Source of the DNA: DATBRV01 sp036560145
GTDB lineage: Bacteria > Myxococcota_A > UBA9160 > SMWR01
Assembly (NCBI GenBank): GCA_036560145.1
Contig: DATBRV010000127.1
Span: 11,398-75,397 of the forward strand
DNA length: 64,000 nucleotides
Direction of reading: 5' to 3'
This document shows, one piece after another, positions 1-8,014 of the stretch. The number at the start of each line of letters is the position of its first letter. Within the stretch, counting starts at the first letter, position 1. A program made the position numbers and the translations under genes. The notes beneath the pieces are model-generated. The model had not been told where the DNA came from. It searched no databases and was given only the letters and a program-made list of their open reading frames with translations.

Positions 1-1113
1 ATCTTCCGCTTCCAGCTCTGGACGGCGGAGATCGTGGGCCGGCTGCTCTACCTGTTCGCGATGCCGGCCCGCGTGGTCGGGGAGACCATCCTCCGTTCCG
101 ACTTCACCTTCTCGGTGGTCGAGGGCTGCAGCGGCCTGCGTTCCGTGGTGACGCTCAGCATGCTCGCCGTGCTGATGGTCGATCTGTTCCGTCGTCACGG
201 GCTGCACGCCGCGCTGTTGGTGCTGGCGGCCCCCTTCGTCGCCTTCGCCTTGAACGCGGTGCGCGCGATCGCGCTGATCGCGAATCCCCTCTCGACGCTG
301 GCCGAGGTGCACATCGCACAGGGGGTCGCGATCCTGCTCTGCGGGCTGATCGCGCTCTACGCCCTCGACGGCGTGCTCGCGCGCCTGATCCCGCCCCGGG
401 CGGCCAGCCCCGCGGCGCCGGTCGCGCGCGTCCCCGTCGTGCGAGGGCTCGGGGTCGCGACGCTCGTCTTCTTGTGCGCTCTCGCCGGGCTCTCCGCCCT
501 GGTGGCGCCGTGGATCTCGCGCGATCCGGTCCCGCTCGGTCTCGCGTACCGATTCGCGCACCCGATCGGCGGCTGGCTCGCTACGCCGCTCGAGTCCGAC
601 CGCCTCTTTCTCGGCAGCGTGACCTTTCGGGATAGCGTCTTCCTGCGCTACCAGCGGGACGGCGATTCGGTGGACCTCTTCCTCGGGATCGGCGATCGCG
701 GCCAGCGCTTCCTCAGCCCGCTTTCCCGCAAGACCGAACGGCTCGGCAGCGGCTGGATCATCGAGGAGCGGGCCCGGACCAGCCTCGGCGCCGGCGAGCC
801 CGAGGTCGACGCCCTGATCGAGCGCTCGCCCACCCGGCGGGTGCTCGTGTACCACTGGGTGGACGGGAGCGCCGGTCCGCTGCCCGAGGCCCTGCGCAGC
901 CTGTTGGCCCTCGACGCCACGCCCTGGGCCCAGCTGCGGGACCCGTTGGTGGTGAGGCTCGCCACCGAGATTGGAGGGCTGGGAGCCGAAGATCGCCAGC
1001 GAGCCGAGGCCCGCCTGCGGCGTTTCCTGAGCGACGTGCGGAGCGATTTAGACAAGCTGCTCCGTGATATGGATCACTTCTCGACCCATACCCGGCGGAA
1101 AGGATTTTCCTGA
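1..1113 (+). CDS. Exosortase fused to EpsI-like domain (5' partial)
   Basis: Membrane transpeptidase-like enzyme that recognises PEP-CTERM signals, fused to an EpsI-type (DUF3485-like) C-terminal domain. The frame is open to the window edge, so the N-terminus is missing; a GTG at 34 is only an internal candidate. Counting from that codon, the exosortase triad is visible: Cys32 in VVEGCSGLRS, Arg77 in LNAVRAI and His93 in EVHIAQG, all in hydrophobic segments. After a last membrane span (about 140-160) comes a soluble EpsI-like region with SVTFRDS and VLVYHWVDG. Four PEP-CTERM genes in this window are plausible substrates, two of them immediately downstream. The fold and triad are clear; substrate assignment is inference. 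Confidence 0.9.
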   Translation: MFRFQLWTAEIVGRLLYLFAMPARVVGETILRSDFTFSVVEGCSGLRSVVTLSMLAVLMVDLFRRHGLHAALLVLAAPFVAFALNAVRAIALIANPLSTLAEVHIAQGVAILLCGLIALYALDGVLARLIPPRAASPAAPVARVPVVRGLGVATLVFLCALAGLSALVAPWISRDPVPLGLAYRFAHPIGGWLATPLESDRLFLGSVTFRDSVFLRYQRDGDSVDLFLGIGDRGQRFLSPLSRKTERLGSGWIIEERARTSLGAGEPEVDALIERSPTRRVLVYHWVDGSAGPLPEALRSLLALDATPWAQLRDPLVVRLATEIGGLGAEDRQRAEARLRRFLSDVRSDLDKLLRDMDHFSTHTRRKGFS

Positions 1114-1140
1114 ATTGCTGAATCTAGGAAAAGATTTTCC
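1098..1140 (+). terminator. Paired A/T-rich hairpins after exosortase gene
   Basis: Two similar short palindromes follow one another across the stop codon: GGAAAGGATTTTCC (1098-1111) and GGAAAAGATTTTCC (1127-1140). Each has a 5-6 bp stem and T-rich right arm. They stand out in GC-rich DNA. They may terminate the exosortase transcript, though the stems are weak. Confidence 0.35.
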
Positions 1141-1205
1141 CGCTCGGAGCCGGTCTCTCGATCAATGGACCCAATGAAATCAAGCACTTGAGTACGATTC
1201 TGGGC

Positions 1206-1222
1206 TTGGCCCATGTCTTGCA
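1206..1222 (+). promoter_or_regulatory. Candidate sigma-54 promoter for the 1407 gene
   Basis: TTGGCCCATGTCTTGCA matches the RpoN consensus YTGGCACGNNNNTTGCW: GG at 1208-1209, GC at 1220-1221 and exactly 10 bases between. Transcription would start near 1232, leaving a leader of about 170 bases before the ATG at 1407. PEP-CTERM systems are known to be often RpoN-controlled, which supports the call. No enhancer site was identified. Confidence 0.6.
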
Positions 1223-1406
1223 ATCCTATTGGATCAGCACTAGGGCACCCTGCGGGGGTCACGGCGACTTCCATGCCCTGAGAGCGACTTGACACGGAGT
1301 TTGCGCATCAGGCCACTACTCGAATGGGGGCGGCCTCTTGTAACTGGACGGAAGTGGACTTCTAGGGCCTAATGCAACCGCTTCGACTTACCGAGGAGAA
1401 TGAATC

Positions 1407-1838
1407 ATGAAGATCAGTTTGATGGCACTCGTCGCAGGGTTCTGTCTGGTGGTGGGTCTCCCGCTGGCAGCGACGGCCGGCCCTACGCCGGGAGGTCCCG
1501 ATAGCGATGGTGACGGTGTCGAGGACACCTTCGACAACTGCTACCTCGCTCCGGACGTCAACCCCGACCAGAAGGACGTCGACCACGACGGGTGCGGGAA
1601 CATCTGCGATTCCGATGCGAACAACGACGGCGTCGTGAACGCTTCGGACTTCAGCGCCTTCAAGGCATCGTACCTGAAGGGCGAGGGAGACCCGGGCTAC
1701 AACGGGAGCTTCGACGCTACCTGCGAGGGTGTCGTCAACGCTTCGGATTTCTCGGTCTTCAAGGCGAACTACCTGCAGGTCACTGGGCCGTCGGGCTTCC
1801 CCGCGTCGCAGCGGTCTGGCGGCTGCACGGGGCCGTAA
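1407..1838 (+). CDS. Secreted dockerin-like / TSP3-repeat protein
   Basis: Protein of 143 residues: signal peptide (1-25), a thrombospondin-type-3-like calcium loop (DSDGDGVEDTFDNC, about 32-45), then two dockerin-like EF-hand repeats (NNDGVVNASDFSAFK and EGVVNASDFSVFK). The cysteines could form disulfides. There is no catalytic domain, so it is essentially a free-standing calcium-binding module. The same module, including the GPSG..P...C ending, forms the C-terminus of the serine protease at 52377-53969. The start has a GAGGAG Shine-Dalgarno at 1393-1398. It lies between the exosortase and two PEP-CTERM genes, downstream of the sigma-54 candidate. Binding partner unknown. Confidence 0.8.
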   Translation: MKISLMALVAGFCLVVGLPLAATAGPTPGGPDSDGDGVEDTFDNCYLAPDVNPDQKDVDHDGCGNICDSDANNDGVVNASDFSAFKASYLKGEGDPGYNGSFDATCEGVVNASDFSVFKANYLQVTGPSGFPASQRSGGCTGP

Positions 1839-1914
1839 CTAGCGACGTAAGGTTTCGGATCTTTGGATCACGGATCTCTCAATGGACTCTCTGAATAATC
1901 GAGGAGACAGGATA

Positions 1915-2670
1915 ATGCGGAAAGTGCTCTCAGTTGCGATGATGGCGGCCATGCTGGGCCTCGTCGGTATGACGAGGGACGCAGGCGCGGCCGTCACGGT
2001 TGCGATCGAATGGGGTGCCTGCCAGGGTGTTTGTACCGGTCTGGGTACGAGCGCCGTGACGGTCTCGGCTGCCAGCGGGCAGACCCTCCGACTGGACGTG
2101 TTCCTGAGTCACGACCTGACCCAGGGCCTGGAATCCCACACGTTCTCGGTGAACTTCGACATGAACGCCGCCGGGACGTCCCTTGACAACGAGCTCAACT
2201 TCACGGGCGGCATGGCGCCGACCGAGTGGGCGGGTTCGGACGTCGATCCGGGCACGGGCGTGTCCACCTACGGGCCGTTCACGGCTGGCTTGACGATTCT
2301 CGAGTCGTCCGGCGCTGCCGGTGGCCGCGTGAACTCGTTCGAGAGCGGTGGCCTCACCGGCGTTCTGCCGCGCAACGGCGCGGCGTACACGGTCGGCACG
2401 AGTTCGGCGACGGCGCCCGCTCGCTACCGCGTTGGCCAGGTGTTCTTCACCACCAACGCCGTGGGCAACGACGGCAACGACGTGTTCGCCGGGCTGTTCA
2501 ACGGCCTCTTCGACCTGATCGTCGACGGCCTCAGCGTCACGGTTCCGCCGGGCACGATCACGTTCGGCTCGGGGAGCGTGAACCTGGTTCCGGAGCCGGG
2601 CACGGTTTCCCTCCTGGGCCTCGGCCTCGTCGGCCTGGTCCTCGCGGGTCGCCGCAGCCGCCGGTCCTAA
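1915..2670 (+). CDS. PEP-CTERM sorting-domain protein
   Basis: Exported protein of 251 residues with an N-terminal signal peptide (MRKVLSVAMMAAMLGLVG, ending near DAGA-AV). Its C-terminus is a canonical PEP-CTERM: VPEPGTVSLLGLGLVGLVL followed by AGRRSRR. I chose the ATG at 1915 because GAGGAG lies 8 bases upstream (1901-1906) and the signal peptide starts cleanly; the in-frame ATG at 1882 adds a non-signal extension. The mature region is Gly/Thr-rich and beta-like, without recognisable catalytic residues. It shares long identical stretches (TQGLESHTFS, SYGPFTAGLTI-like, VDGLSVTVPPGTITFG) with the next gene, so the two are tandem paralogues. Probably anchored or exported by the exosortase. Confidence 0.9.
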   Translation: MRKVLSVAMMAAMLGLVGMTRDAGAAVTVAIEWGACQGVCTGLGTSAVTVSAASGQTLRLDVFLSHDLTQGLESHTFSVNFDMNAAGTSLDNELNFTGGMAPTEWAGSDVDPGTGVSTYGPFTAGLTILESSGAAGGRVNSFESGGLTGVLPRNGAAYTVGTSSATAPARYRVGQVFFTTNAVGNDGNDVFAGLFNGLFDLIVDGLSVTVPPGTITFGSGSVNLVPEPGTVSLLGLGLVGLVLAGRRSRRS

Positions 2671-2702
2671 GCTGAACTGACGCTCCTGCGAGCGTCTTCA
2701 GG

Positions 2703-2739
2703 GCGCCCCGGGCCTCACGGCCCGGGGCGCTTCGCTTTT
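2703..2739 (+). terminator. Intrinsic terminator after the 1915 gene
   Basis: A perfect 12-bp stem (GCGCCCCGGGCC at 2703-2714 with GGCCCGGGGCGC at 2719-2730) closes a TCAC loop and is followed by TTCGCTTTT (2731-2739). This separates the two PEP-CTERM paralogues into different transcripts. Confidence 0.85.
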
Positions 2740-2810
2740 GGGGCGCTGATTCGATTGACACCAGGGTGCAGCACGGGTCTACTCGTCGGTAGGCGATCGG
2801 AGGCAGCATC

Positions 2811-3599
2811 GTGAAGAACCGGATTGCGTTCGGGTTGGCGGTCGCGGCGCTCGTGTGGCTGGCCGGGGCGACGAAGGACGCGACTGCGGCGGTCACGATC
2901 TCGCTCGAGTGGGGCGCGTGCGGCGGCGGCGCGGGCGGCTGCACCGCCACGGGAGGCAATCTCATCGCCGTGGGTGCCGGAGGTGGGCAGACGCTGCGGC
3001 TCGACGTCTACCTGAGGCATGACCTGACCCAGGGTCTCGAGTCGCACACGTTCTCGCTGAACTTCGACACCGCCCTCGACAATGAGCTGAGCTTCACCGC
3101 CGGCATGGCGCCGGTGGAGTGGGCGGGCTCGGACGTCGACCCGGGCACGGGCGTGTCCAGCTACGGGCCGTTCACGGCTGGCTTGACGATCCAGGAGTCG
3201 ACGCCCAGCCAGGCAGGCCGCGTCAACTCGTTCGAGAGCGGTGGCCTCACCGGTGTTCTGCCCGCCAACGGGCTTGCTTACACGGTTGGGACGAGCACCG
3301 CGACGGCGCCTGCACGCTACCGCGTCGGGCAGGTGTTCTTCACCGCCATCAACACCCCGATCGATGATGGCAGTGACGTGTTCTCCGGGCTGTTCAACGG
3401 CCTCTTCGACCTGATCGTCGACGGCGTCAGCGTCACGGTGCCGCCGGGCACGATCACGTTCGGGACCGCGGGCCTCTACCCCGTCGCGATTCCCGAGCCC
3501 GGGACGAGCTCGCTCCTCGGTCTGGGCCTTCTGGGCCTGGTCCTGGCGGCTCGCGGGCGCCGCCGGTCCAAAGCCTTCATTCGCGCTCGGGCAGACTGA
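2811..3599 (+). CDS. PEP-CTERM sorting-domain protein, paralogue of the 1915 gene
   Basis: Exported protein of 262 residues: signal peptide (1-26, WLAGATKDATA-AV), a beta-rich mature region nearly collinear with the preceding gene, and IPEPGTSSLLGLGLLGLVL plus an Arg-rich tail as the PEP-CTERM signal. The start is GTG with GGAGG at 2799-2803. Its C-terminal tail (SKAFIRARAD) is about 10 residues longer than the paralogue's, and its last 23 bases overlap the convergent lipoprotein gene. TTGACA at 2755-2760 and a weak TCTACT 17 bases later could be its own housekeeping promoter. Function of the fold is unknown to me. Confidence 0.9.
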   Translation: MKNRIAFGLAVAALVWLAGATKDATAAVTISLEWGACGGGAGGCTATGGNLIAVGAGGGQTLRLDVYLRHDLTQGLESHTFSLNFDTALDNELSFTAGMAPVEWAGSDVDPGTGVSSYGPFTAGLTIQESTPSQAGRVNSFESGGLTGVLPANGLAYTVGTSTATAPARYRVGQVFFTAINTPIDDGSDVFSGLFNGLFDLIVDGVSVTVPPGTITFGTAGLYPVAIPEPGTSSLLGLGLLGLVLAARGRRRSKAFIRARAD

Positions 3600-4095
3600 A
3601 CTCGAGCACGCGGGGCAGGAAGCGGCCGCGGGGGACCTCTCCCCGCAGCTCGCGTCGCTCGCCGCCCGGCGCTTCCACGGTCACCAGGAACGGCTGGGAG
3701 TCAGCGCCTCCCGGGCAGGTCTCGGCGCTGTCGACGCCCACCCGGTAGCGGCCAGGAGGCGCGCTCGCGAACACGACGGTCTCGACCCGGGGCGCCGGGT
3801 CGTCGCAGCGGAGATCGGCCTCGAGACGGCCGCCGCTCGCCTGCGATGGGCTATTGGCGTAGTAGACGGTCTCCTGCGAGGGATCCGTCAGGTAGAGGTC
3901 GAGATCCGCGCCCTCGCCGAAGACGAGCGAGACGCGCAGCTCGCCCGGGGCCGGCGGCGTTCGCGGCGGCGCCAGCAGCGGCGCGGGGCCCGAGGCGCAG
4001 CCGGCGGCGAGCGCGAAGCCGCAGAGCGCCGACAGCGCCCCAACCCGGGCGGCGTTAGCATCGAGCCGCCGGGCCCCTCGCGGAGACCTTCGCAT
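3577..4095 (-). CDS. YfaP/DUF2135-like lipoprotein
   Basis: Predicted lipoprotein of 172 residues: signal sequence with lipobox LAAGC, a Pro-rich linker, then a small beta domain with LRVSLVFGEGADLDLYLTDPS and ETVYYANS followed by PGRYRVGVD. This matches the YfaP/DUF2135 style, in which a D-x-D-L/V strand precedes a TDP-x-GETVYY strand. Biochemical role unknown. I use the ATG at 4095; a longer frame to 4197 adds a non-signal extension. The start overlaps that of the divergent 4094 gene within the palindrome GCATGC, so each gene's promoter must lie inside the other. The 3' end overlaps the convergent PEP-CTERM gene by 23 bases. Confidence 0.65.
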   Translation of the reverse strand: MRRSPRGARRLDANAARVGALSALCGFALAAGCASGPAPLLAPPRTPPAPGELRVSLVFGEGADLDLYLTDPSQETVYYANSPSQASGGRLEADLRCDDPAPRVETVVFASAPPGRYRVGVDSAETCPGGADSQPFLVTVEAPGGERRELRGEVPRGRFLPRVLEFSLPERE

Positions 4096-5944
4096 GCGAT
4101 TCCGATTCCCCTTGCGCGCAGGGCGCTCGCTCTTCGCAGCGGCGCTCGTGATTCTACCGGCGCTGGCCGCGAACGCCGCGCCGGGCGGGCTGCGCATCCA
4201 GGGCGAGCTGCGCGACGCGAGCGGGAATCCGGTTCCCGGCGCGATGATCCGCTTCCGGGCCGGCGACCCCGCGCATGGGCTGAGCGTCTTCGCCGACGAG
4301 ACCGGCCGCTTCCGTTCGCCGCCGCTTCCGAGCGCCGGCCCCTGGGACGTGCGCGTGCGCCGGATCGGCTGGCGAGACCTACACGCTACCGCGACGGCCA
4401 GCGACCCCGCCGCGGCGCTCGCGCTCGTGCTCGCGCGCGAGGACGATCCCGCGCAGCTGGCCGCGCAGCTTCCGGCGAACCGCTGGTATCAGCTGGTGCT
4501 GGCGAGGATCGAGGATCCGGCCCAGCGCGAGGAGCTCAAGCGCCAGTGCACCTACTGCCACCAGCAGGGCTCGGCGGCCACCCGCGTGGTCCGCGACGAG
4601 GCGCAGTGGCGCAAGCTGCTCGCGCTGATGGGTCGCATGGGCGGCATGCTCTCGACGGACCTCCGCGAGCAGCTGCCGGCGCTCTTCACCGCCGCCTACC
4701 AGCCGGAGAGCGCGATCCCAGCGCTCACGGCGCGCATGCACGAGCCCGATTTCGAGCCGCCTCCGGTGCCCGAGGCGCGGCGCGCGGTGATCGAGGACTG
4801 GGAGCTCGGCGACCGCGCCTCCATGCAGCACGACGTGACCATGCACCCGGACGGGCGGCTCTATTCGGTCGACATGAGCCATGATCGGCTCTACCGGCTG
4901 GATCCGAGCGTCCCGGGCGGCGCGCGCGAGGCCTGGGACATCCCGCGCGGCGAGCTTCCCCTGGGCGGGGTCTTCGCGAGTGTGGGCTCGCCGCAGCCGC
5001 CGACCTCGGACGCGCACGTCGGGCCGCATTCGCTCCAGGTCGCGCCCGACGGCGCGATCTGGATCACGCTCGCGCTCGGCAACCAGCTGGCCCGCTTCGA
5101 CCCGGCCAGCGAGCGCTTCGAGGTGGTGGCGCTCGAGCACGGCTTCTATCCGCACACGCTGCGCTTCGACGCACGCGGCCGCATCTGGTACACGATCGCC
5201 GCGTCGAATCACCTGGGCATGTACGACCCCGCGACGCAGGAGCAGCGCGAGCTGCGGCTGCCGGCGCGCGATCTCGGCCAGGCGATGATCCTGCGCATGC
5301 TGCCGATGCTGCTCTGGATGAATCGGCATCTGGATCTGCGCGGCGCCGCCGCCGAGAGCGACGGCGTCACGATGCCGGTGCCCTACGGCGTCGACGTGGC
5401 CCCCGACGGCTCGGTCTGGTTCAGCCAGCTCAACGAGCACCGGATCGGTCGCGTGGATCCCGACAGCTTCGCGATCGAGATGATCGACACCCCGTTCGCG
5501 GCGCCGCGCCGCCTGCGCTTCGACGCGGAGGGCCGGCTCTGGATTCCGTCGTTCTCCGAGAGCCTGATCGCGCGCTTCGACCCCGGCACCCGCGCCTTCG
5601 AGCGCTGGGAGCTGCCGATCGAGCCGCGCGGCAGCGAGACCCCCTACGCGCTGCACGTCGACGCGGCGAGCGGGGCGGTCTGGATCTGCGGCACCAACAG
5701 CGACACGCTGATCCGCTTCGAGCCCGCCAGCGAGCGATTCACGGTCTACCCGCTCCCCACCCGGGTCACCTACACGCGCGAGATCGCCTTCGACGCGCAG
5801 GGCCGCGTCTGGACCTCGAACTCGAACTCGCCCGCCTGGCAGATCGAGGGCGGGATGCCGCAGGTGCTGCGGCTGGATCCGGACGGGGAGGCGGTGCGCC
5901 TGGCCGCCAGCGCCGCCCCGCCGCCGTCGCCGGTCGAGCCTTAG
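4094..5944 (+). CDS. Secreted Vgb-like beta-propeller with haem-c site
   Basis: Exported protein of 616 residues. After a signal peptide (1-28) there is a carboxypeptidase-regulatory-like beta domain (about 32-115, LRDASGNPVPGA...DETGRFR), a c-type haem site CTYCH (Cys152, Cys155, His156), then a large propeller (about 230-600) with repeated DG.IW / FDA.GR.W / HRIGRVDP motifs typical of virginiamycin B lyase-like (SMP-30/Vgb) proteins. Antibiotic lyase activity is unlikely; a periplasmic redox role fits better given the haem site and the following PQQ dehydrogenase. The stop overlaps the first repeat copy by one base. Confidence 0.75.
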   Translation: MRFRFPLRAGRSLFAAALVILPALAANAAPGGLRIQGELRDASGNPVPGAMIRFRAGDPAHGLSVFADETGRFRSPPLPSAGPWDVRVRRIGWRDLHATATASDPAAALALVLAREDDPAQLAAQLPANRWYQLVLARIEDPAQREELKRQCTYCHQQGSAATRVVRDEAQWRKLLALMGRMGGMLSTDLREQLPALFTAAYQPESAIPALTARMHEPDFEPPPVPEARRAVIEDWELGDRASMQHDVTMHPDGRLYSVDMSHDRLYRLDPSVPGGAREAWDIPRGELPLGGVFASVGSPQPPTSDAHVGPHSLQVAPDGAIWITLALGNQLARFDPASERFEVVALEHGFYPHTLRFDARGRIWYTIAASNHLGMYDPATQEQRELRLPARDLGQAMILRMLPMLLWMNRHLDLRGAAAESDGVTMPVPYGVDVAPDGSVWFSQLNEHRIGRVDPDSFAIEMIDTPFAAPRRLRFDAEGRLWIPSFSESLIARFDPGTRAFERWELPIEPRGSETPYALHVDAASGAVWICGTNSDTLIRFEPASERFTVYPLPTRVTYTREIAFDAQGRVWTSNSNSPAWQIEGGMPQVLRLDPDGEAVRLAASAAPPPSPVEP

Positions 5945-6074
5945 TGAACTCCGCTCGCCTTCGGCTCGCCGCGCGACCGCTACGCGGTCTGGCACGAGTG
6001 AACTCCGCTCGCCTCCGGCTCGCTGCGCGACCGCTATGCGGTCTTGCGCGAGTGAACGCTCCTCGCCTGCGCCG
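5944..6074 (+). repeat. Dispersed repeat, locus A (two full copies plus one partial)
   Basis: Two tandem 54-base copies (5944-5997, 5998-6051) and a truncated third (6052 to about 6074) share the start GTGAAC..CGCTCGCCT and the core CGGCTCGCNGCGCG. Each full copy ends with a perfect 6-bp hairpin: GACCGC-TAC-GCGGTC at 5975-5989 and GACCGC-TAT-GCGGTC at 6029-6043. Relatives occur at 14071, 34606, 42506 and 63197. The array fills the space between two co-directional genes and stays open as a reading frame. Confidence 0.85.
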
Positions 6075-8007
6075 CTTCTTCGCGATCGCGCTGGCCGCGC
6101 TCGGCTGCGGCCCCTCCGCGGCGCCGGTGGACGACTCGGGTCCGGTCGCCGGCTGGCCCGCCTGGGGCGGCGACGCCGGCGGCTCGCGCCACTCTCCGCT
6201 CACGCAGATCACCCGCGAGAACGTCGGCCGCCTCGAGCTCGCCTGGAGCTTCCACACCGGAGACGTCGCCGACGGCAGCGCGACGCGCGGCAAGAGCGTC
6301 TTCGAGGCGACGCCGATCCTCGACGGCGACACGCTCTACTTCTGCTCGCCCTTCAACCGCGTCTTCGCGCTGGACGCCGAGACCGGGCGGCAGCGCTGGG
6401 TCTTCGATCCCAAGGTCGAGCTCGCCCACCTCTGGCAGCTCACCTGTCGCGGCGTCGCGCTCTGGAGCGACGCCGCGCGCGCCCCCGGCGAGCCGTGTCA
6501 GCGCCGGATCTTCACCGGGACCATCGATGGGCGACTGCTCGCGATCGATGCCGCGGACGGCGCCCTCTGCCGCGACTTCGGCGAAGCCGGCAGCGTCGAC
6601 CTCACCCGGGGCCTGGGAGACCTCCAACCCGGCGAGTACGGCGTCACCTCCCCTCCGACACCGATCGGGGACGTGGTGGCCGTCGGCGCGCTGGTGGGAG
6701 ACGGACGCCGCACGAATGCGCCGAGCGGCGTGGTGCGCGGCTTCGACGCGCGCAGCGGGGCGCTGCGCTGGGCCTTCGACCCGGTGCCCCCCGGCACGCC
6801 GCCGCTGCCGCCCGCCGCGGACGGCTCGCCGCGCTGGCGCCCCGGAACGCCGAACGCCTGGTCGGTCTTCTCGGCCGACCCCGCGCGCGATCTCCTGTTC
6901 GTTCCGATGGGCAACGCGAGCCCGGATTTCTACGGCGGCCTGCGCCATGGGCTCGATCACTTCTCGAGCTCGGTGGTGGCGCTGCGCGGCTCGACGGGCG
7001 AGGTCGTCTGGCGCTTCCAGACCGTGCACCACGATCTCTGGGACTACGACGTCTCGTCGCAGCCGACGCTGGTCGAGCTGCACCGCGACGGCCGCGCGCT
7101 GCCGGCGCTCGCCCAGGCGACGAAGATGGGGCATCTCTTCCTGCTCGACCGCGAGACGGGCCTGCCGCTCTTCCCGGTCGAGGAGCGGCCGGTCCCGCAG
7201 GCCGGCGGTCCCGGCGAGACGCTCTCGCCCACGCAGCCCTTTCCGACGATCCCGCCGCCGCTGCATCCGCCGGGGCTCACGCCCGACGACGCCTGGGGGC
7301 TCACGCCCTGGGACCGCGGGAAATGCCGCGAGAAGATCGCCGCGAGCCGCTCCGAGGGCATCTTCACGCCGCCGAGCCTGGAGGGCTCGATCCAGTTTCC
7401 GGGGGTCGCGGGAGGCTTCAACTGGGGGAGCGTCGCCGTCGATCCGGAGCGCCGCCTGCTGGTGGCCAACACCAATCAGATGGCGAACGTGGTCACGCTG
7501 GTCCCGCGCGACCGCCTCGAGTCCGTGGTCCGCGACAAGCATCTGCGGCGGGGCGTGCATCCGCAGCAGGGCGCCCCCTACGCCGCGACCGTCGACGTGC
7601 TCGTCTCCCCGCTCGGCGTGCCCTGCACGCGGCCGCCCTGGGGAACGCTGCTCGCGGTCGAGATCGAGACGGGCCGCGTCGCCTGGCAGGTCCCCTTCGG
7701 CAGCACACGCGATCTCGCGCCGTTTCCGCTCTGGCTCGACTGGGGTCTGCCGAGCATGGGCGGACCGATCGTGACCGCAACCGGCGTCGTCTTCATCGGC
7801 GCCGCGATGGACGATTACCTGCGCGCCTTCGACGTCGAGACCGGCGCGCTGCTGTGGAAGGCGCGCCTCCCCGCCGGAGGGCAGGCCACCCCGATGACCT
7901 ACCGCCTGCGGCCGGACAGCCGCCAGTTCGTGGTGATCGCCGCCGGCGGTCACGGCACCATGGGGACGACGCAGGGCGACCAGCTGCTGGCCTTCCGGAT
8001 TCCCTAG
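6052..8007 (+). CDS. PQQ-dependent dehydrogenase, glucose/quinate type (lipoprotein)
   Basis: Periplasmic quinoprotein of 651 residues. Family landmarks include WPAWGGDAGGSRHSPL, FEATPI.DGDTLYF.SPFNRVFALDAETG, VHHDLWDYD, CTRPPWGTLLAVEIETG and the terminal block PMTYR...FVVIAAGGHG, all typical of membrane-associated PQQ glucose/quinate/shikimate dehydrogenases. This family transfers electrons from sugar or polyol oxidation to quinone or cytochrome. I start at GTG 6052 because it directly precedes a lipoprotein signal (RRFFAIALAALGC). The same frame is open back to 5944, but that part is only repeat sequence. There are no extra membrane spans, so it is lipid-anchored rather than Gcd-like. Substrate unknown. 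Confidence 0.85.
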   Translation: MNAPRLRRFFAIALAALGCGPSAAPVDDSGPVAGWPAWGGDAGGSRHSPLTQITRENVGRLELAWSFHTGDVADGSATRGKSVFEATPILDGDTLYFCSPFNRVFALDAETGRQRWVFDPKVELAHLWQLTCRGVALWSDAARAPGEPCQRRIFTGTIDGRLLAIDAADGALCRDFGEAGSVDLTRGLGDLQPGEYGVTSPPTPIGDVVAVGALVGDGRRTNAPSGVVRGFDARSGALRWAFDPVPPGTPPLPPAADGSPRWRPGTPNAWSVFSADPARDLLFVPMGNASPDFYGGLRHGLDHFSSSVVALRGSTGEVVWRFQTVHHDLWDYDVSSQPTLVELHRDGRALPALAQATKMGHLFLLDRETGLPLFPVEERPVPQAGGPGETLSPTQPFPTIPPPLHPPGLTPDDAWGLTPWDRGKCREKIAASRSEGIFTPPSLEGSIQFPGVAGGFNWGSVAVDPERRLLVANTNQMANVVTLVPRDRLESVVRDKHLRRGVHPQQGAPYAATVDVLVSPLGVPCTRPPWGTLLAVEIETGRVAWQVPFGSTRDLAPFPLWLDWGLPSMGGPIVTATGVVFIGAAMDDYLRAFDVETGALLWKARLPAGGQATPMTYRLRPDSRQFVVIAAGGHGTMGTTQGDQLLAFRIP

Positions 8008-8014
8008 ATACCCG

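Noticed and set aside
4379..5995. Long minus-strand reading frame (538 codons) opposite the propeller gene
   Set aside because: Low-complexity Arg/Ala/Gly composition and no motif; it mirrors the real + strand gene, as expected in GC-rich DNA.
6034..7953. Minus-strand reading frame of 639 codons opposite the PQQ dehydrogenase
   Set aside because: No family features and Arg/Glu/Ala-biased; an antisense shadow of the dehydrogenase.
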